DNA of 45,984 nt from Treponema sp. (GTDB lineage: Bacteria; Spirochaetota; Spirochaetia; Treponematales; Treponemataceae), in NCBI GenBank assembly GCA_017938365.1, contig JAGBBT010000119.1, forward strand, positions 1 to 45,984. The letters run 5' to 3'. The position numbers and the translations under genes were made by a program. Positions 43,231 through 45,984 of the stretch are shown one piece after another. Positions within the stretch are counted from its first letter, which is position 1. Each line of letters opens with the position of its first letter. The notes beneath the pieces are model-generated. The model searched no databases, was not told the DNA's origin, and saw nothing but the letters and a program-made list of their open reading frames with translations.

Positions 43231-43542
43231 TTAAGCACCTTCACCCAAAACTTTTGGAACTTGAAAGTATCCATCCATAAATTTATCTGTAACTTTCTTA
43301 ACATCAGGAATTTCTAAGCCTTGAACAACTTCATCTTCTCTTAAACACTCAACTTTTGTAGAAGGATATGCATCGTAAGGATTTTCGCTATCGTCGTATT
43401 TAGAAAGAATATCAAAGTATCCAACAATTTCATCTACTTGTTTTTTTAAAGTAGCCATGTCTGTACTTTCAGGAGACAGACGAGAAAGATACAAAAGTTT
43501 TTCTAATGTATCTTCATCAACAGTTCTTTTAGATTCACTCAT
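43231..43542 (-). CDS. gatC: Asp-tRNA(Asn)/Glu-tRNA(Gln) amidotransferase subunit C
   Basis: The small subunit that belts GatA to GatB. 103 residues. The helix VDEDTLEKLLYLSRLSPES, the QVDEIVGYFDIL segment and the late YFQVPKVLGEGA are typical of GatC. It is the first gene of the operon. A TAAAAT box lies seven bases before the ATG; the -35 is poor and the AGGG just ahead of the ATG is too close for a normal ribosome site, so it may be another leaderless start. With gatA and gatB it forms the complete enzyme, which is needed where GlnRS and/or AsnRS is missing. Confidence 0.93.
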   Translation of the reverse strand: MSESKRTVDEDTLEKLLYLSRLSPESTDMATLKKQVDEIVGYFDILSKYDDSENPYDAYPSTKVECLREDEVVQGLEIPDVKKVTDKFMDGYFQVPKVLGEGA

Positions 43543-43592
43543 ACCCTATATTTTAACGGATTTACAGGCTTTATGGAAGATAGATAAAATAT

Positions 43593-43625
43593 ACAAAAAA
43601 GGGTGAACAATGCTTGTTCACCCTT
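43593..43625 (-). terminator. Terminator of the 43631 gene
   Basis: Perfect 12-bp stem AAGGGTGAACAA (43599-43610) / TTGTTCACCCTT (43614-43625) with a three-base loop, followed on the minus strand by a T-run. Confidence 0.92.
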
Positions 43626-43630
43626 ATAAA

Positions 43631-43996
43631 TTAAAAATCATCATCACCAAAGTTTTCTCGATATAATTCAGGTTCATACTCCCTAAACAAATCTAGTTCT
43701 TCAGTAGTATAGTCTCCATCATAAATTCTATCATATAGATAATCAGGCAAATCACCATAAGCTTCTGCATACATACGAGCTTCTTCAATATCGTCATCAT
43801 CATAATAATCTGAATCATACAAACTACTTCCATAAGAATGATAATAAGAATCCTCAGAACTTTTATAATCATAAGATTGACTTTGATTAGGCAAAGTTAA
43901 AGAAGTAGAACTTTGATCAGAAGAAAAGAATTCTACAACCTCTTTAATAAGAAGAGATGCAACAACCACAAAAAAAATAAATGTAAAACCATTCAT
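43631..43996 (-). CDS. Membrane-anchored acidic Tyr/Asp/Ser-rich protein
   Basis: 121 residues. An N-terminal hydrophobic anchor (about 3-24) is followed by a low-complexity stretch rich in Ser, Tyr and Asp (about 27-70, including YDSDYYDDDD), then a helical acidic tail (ARMYAEAYGDLPDYLYDRIY). No known domain. The ribosome site AGAGGG lies about six bases before the ATG. It is a single-gene unit with a strong terminator. The composition suggests an extended, highly negative segment that could bind cations or basic proteins; this is inference. Confidence 0.68.
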   Translation of the reverse strand: MNGFTFIFFVVVASLLIKEVVEFFSSDQSSTSLTLPNQSQSYDYKSSEDSYYHSYGSSLYDSDYYDDDDIEEARMYAEAYGDLPDYLYDRIYDGDYTTEELDLFREYEPELYRENFGDDDF

Positions 43997-44076
43997 ATGA
44001 TAACCCTCTATAATTCAATTTTATCAAATTATACAATACAAAACTGTCATAGAATGTCACCTTAAAAAAATCAAAA

Positions 44077-45426
44077 TTATTTATTTTCTTTAAGATTTTC
44101 GTGATAACGTTGCCACCATTCTTGTTCAGCAGCATTAGTAGAAGCCTCTTGATTTTTAAATTCCGCATCGATAGCAGCAATTTTATCTTTACAACTAATT
44201 ACAGCATCAACAATACAAGACTCAAAATGAGAATCACGAGAAGATTCAAATATCTCTATAGCCTCATCTATAGTTTTTGGTTCTTTATATAAACGCTGAC
44301 TCAAAAGTGCATCCATAACATCTGCAGCAGCCATTATACGAGCACTTAAAGGAATCTCGATTCCAGCAATTTTATTTGGATACCCAGAACCATCCCATTT
44401 TTCATGATGATAATGAGCCATTTGCTTTGCAATCTCATTAAAACGCCCATCATTAACCATAGGTAAAAACTCAAGCAAATTTTTACCTTCTGTAGTATGA
44501 CACTTCATCAAATCAAATTCTTCGTCAGTGAATTTTCCAATTTTATTTAAAATTCCTTCAGGAACATGAATTTTACCAATATCATGCAAAAAAGCAGCAT
44601 TTTTAAACAGCTCAATATTTTTAGAAGTAAGCTCATTTGTATAAAGTCCAAGCTTTACCATTTCATTACAAATTACTTCAACATATTTTTGAGTATGCAT
44701 AATATGACGACCAGTAAACAAATCATGAGAACCCAAACATTGAGCGACAAACTGAATAATTTTAAACTGAGTTTCTGCAAGTTGATTATTCTTTTCTCTT
44801 ACCTTTCTGTTACTATCTTTTAATTCTCTATAAGCCTTTTCAGAGCTTTCCATAGATCGCACTAATTTCTGCAAAGTATTATGAGTTCTTGTAGCCATAT
44901 AATCAGTTAAAATAAACAGAAAAACATACTCTATCACTAAACCAATAATATTCTTTACAAACCAATAAAAAGGAGTATCCGCCCCAGCCAAAACAACAGG
45001 AACTCTATAAGAGCGAGTCCAATAACAAACACAAGAGAGAATAAAACATACAATCGTTGTATACCTAGTAATACGACGATTATAATACAAACAAGTTATA
45101 AAAGGCGGAAAAGCAAACGACACTGTAATAGTAATAATACCTTCATAACCAAGCAAAAATACAAATCCAGAAGTTGCAAAAATTCCCATATACATGAGAA
45201 AAAGCTGATTAAAATCCTTCTTAATTAAAAACCAATATAAGAAAGATAAAATAGTTGAATACAAAAAAACACACAAAGAATAACTATGAGGCACAATCCA
45301 TATATTTATCGCACTAAAAACAGCAAATACAATAGGAACAGGAATTGTACAGAATAAAATCTTAGAGACCTTTTTATTTACATTTACGATGTTATCTTCA
45401 AAAAAAGATTCATTTCTAATAGGCAT
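44077..45426 (-). CDS. Membrane HD-GYP cyclic-di-GMP phosphodiesterase
   Basis: 449 residues. About six membrane helices (22-45, 50-68, 75-95, 97-115, 120-138, 152-176) are followed by a coiled linker (180-220) and an HD-GYP domain. Metal and active-site motifs are complete: HDIGK (281-285), His310 in KCHTTEG, HHEKWDGSGYP (340-350) and AAADVMDAL. It should cut c-di-GMP to pGpG or GMP, opposing the cyclases near the window start. The sensor half is unlike any named domain. GGAG lies seven bases before the ATG, and the promoter has a perfect TATAAT. The tail is acidic and Trp-containing. Confidence 0.93.
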   Translation of the reverse strand: MPIRNESFFEDNIVNVNKKVSKILFCTIPVPIVFAVFSAINIWIVPHSYSLCVFLYSTILSFLYWFLIKKDFNQLFLMYMGIFATSGFVFLLGYEGIITITVSFAFPPFITCLYYNRRITRYTTIVCFILSCVCYWTRSYRVPVVLAGADTPFYWFVKNIIGLVIEYVFLFILTDYMATRTHNTLQKLVRSMESSEKAYRELKDSNRKVREKNNQLAETQFKIIQFVAQCLGSHDLFTGRHIMHTQKYVEVICNEMVKLGLYTNELTSKNIELFKNAAFLHDIGKIHVPEGILNKIGKFTDEEFDLMKCHTTEGKNLLEFLPMVNDGRFNEIAKQMAHYHHEKWDGSGYPNKIAGIEIPLSARIMAAADVMDALLSQRLYKEPKTIDEAIEIFESSRDSHFESCIVDAVISCKDKIAAIDAEFKNQEASTNAAEQEWWQRYHENLKENK

Positions 45427-45443
45427 TAATATCTCCGATATTA

Positions 45444-45472
45444 ATTATATCCCACCAATTCTTTTCTTGCAA
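45444..45472 (-). promoter_or_regulatory. Promoter of the HD-GYP gene
   Basis: Minus strand: TTGCAA (45467-45472), 17-base spacer, TATAAT (45444-45449). The leader is only about 11 bases, but still holds GGAG. Confidence 0.75.
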
Positions 45473-45544
45473 AAATTATGTAAGCTTACATTATCTTAGA
45501 TTTTAATAAAAAGATTTTTCAAAAAAAACAACACAAACCTCACA

Positions 45545-45973
45545 TTAAATCTTCACCTGAAAAAGCCCGTGTTGATTGCAATAAGCAAAAAAACTGCAAT
45601 CTTTCTTAAAAGGAAAACGAGCCTCTGGATTTTGCTCAGGATAAAGTTTTATAATATTTACAAAGTTAAATCCAACACAAGCAATCCAAGAAATATAATG
45701 ACCTTTTTCCATAGGGTGATTTAGAGAAACAAACAATTCACCGTCTGAGTTTTCAACTTTTATTTCGTGACTTTTTGCAAGTTCACCATCCTCTGGATTT
45801 TCTGGATTTTCAGAAAGATTTTCACAGTCCAAAGCCGGAAGCTGAATGCCGCAACAACTCATCAACGCCTCTCCCACAGAAAAAACCACATTTCCACAAA
45901 TTGGACAAACATAAAACTTAGACCGTTGGATTTTTGCATTTTTGTTTTGATTCACAACCTCTTTCCCCGACAA
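45545..45973 (-). CDS. Desulfoferrodoxin-like superoxide reductase (start uncertain)
   Basis: About 142 residues. An N-terminal desulforedoxin-type iron site is formed by FYVCPICGN and the later CC pair (SCCG). The catalytic iron ligands follow: His in LAKSHEI, two His in NHPMEKGHYISWIA, and Cys/His in YCNQHGLF, a good match to the family's final YCNxHG. Superoxide reductases reduce superoxide to peroxide in anaerobes. Residues between the domains are Glu/Asn/Pro-rich. The first in-frame start is TTG 45973; a GTG at 45955 has its GAGG too close. The frame stays open to the window edge, so the gene may begin outside it. Confidence 0.85.
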   Translation of the reverse strand: MSGKEVVNQNKNAKIQRSKFYVCPICGNVVFSVGEALMSCCGIQLPALDCENLSENPENPEDGELAKSHEIKVENSDGELFVSLNHPMEKGHYISWIACVGFNFVNIIKLYPEQNPEARFPFKKDCSFFAYCNQHGLFQVKI

Positions 45974-45984
45974 AAGCTCAATAA

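Noticed and set aside
1..45984. CRISPR arrays, rRNA, insertion sequences, phage genes, toxin-antitoxin or restriction systems
   Set aside because: No spaced direct repeats, rRNA motifs, transposase/integrase frames or nuclease-methylase pairs were seen on reading both strands; genes are housekeeping, envelope and signalling types.

Overview
The window is a gene-dense, very AT-rich stretch of what looks like a spirochaete chromosome, most probably a Treponema-like host-associated or rumen/gut species. This rests on several features: a UMP kinase of the archaeal/spirochaete type; a PlzA-like PilZ receptor; many small lipoproteins with spirochaete-style lipoboxes (FSC, SSC, VSC); a PPi-dependent phosphofructokinase; an aspartyl/glutamyl-tRNA amidotransferase GatCAB; and a run of genes murB, cysS, ECF sigma factor that I associate with treponemes. 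The species cannot be fixed from sequence alone. There is no rRNA, CRISPR array, insertion sequence, phage module or integrase. No gene-free stretch exceeds about 300 bases.

Layout. 1-4.7 kb: 5' part of glyA (minus), two tandem paralogous membrane diguanylate cyclases, a TPR lipoprotein and a secreted von Willebrand A protein. 4.8-9.9 kb: an unrecognised helical protein overlapping an XRE-cupin regulator and a phosphodiester-glycosidase lipoprotein, then a PilZ c-di-GMP receptor, a TPR protein and a DUF192 lipoprotein. 9.9-12.7 kb (minus): a small exported protein, a two-cNBD Crp-like regulator and murB. 12.7-17.9 kb (plus): cysS, ECF sigma factor, anti-sigma factor, a TIG/transglutaminase-like protein lacking the catalytic Cys, and pyrH, all tightly packed. 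18-28 kb: glucosaminidase lipoprotein (minus), then radC, a PEGA-domain protein, pfp, htrA, a secreted class 3 lipase, earP and efp. 28-33 kb: acyl-ACP thioesterase, small membrane/exported proteins, uvrB, rpmB and a PhnP-like metallo-hydrolase. 33.4-37.8 kb: prs (long form), an FGGY kinase coupled to a HAD phosphatase, an RNase Z-like MBL protein and tRNA-Arg(CCU). 37.9-46 kb (all minus): small membrane proteins, an ASCH protein, an aminotransferase-like remnant, gatB-gatA-gatC, an acidic membrane-anchored protein, an HD-GYP phosphodiesterase and a desulfoferrodoxin-like protein that may run off the window.

Themes. Cyclic-di-GMP signalling is unusually complete: two synthases, one receptor and one hydrolase. 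Translation support is also concentrated here: cysS, efp with its modifying enzyme earP, rpmB, gatCAB and a tRNA. Envelope work includes murB, a glucosaminidase, HtrA, a lipase with a barrel-like tail, PEGA, TPR and vWA proteins. Several promoters with good -35/-10 spacing lie so close to the start codon that leaderless or nearly leaderless mRNAs are predicted. Intrinsic terminators are clear, and some serve convergent genes on both strands.
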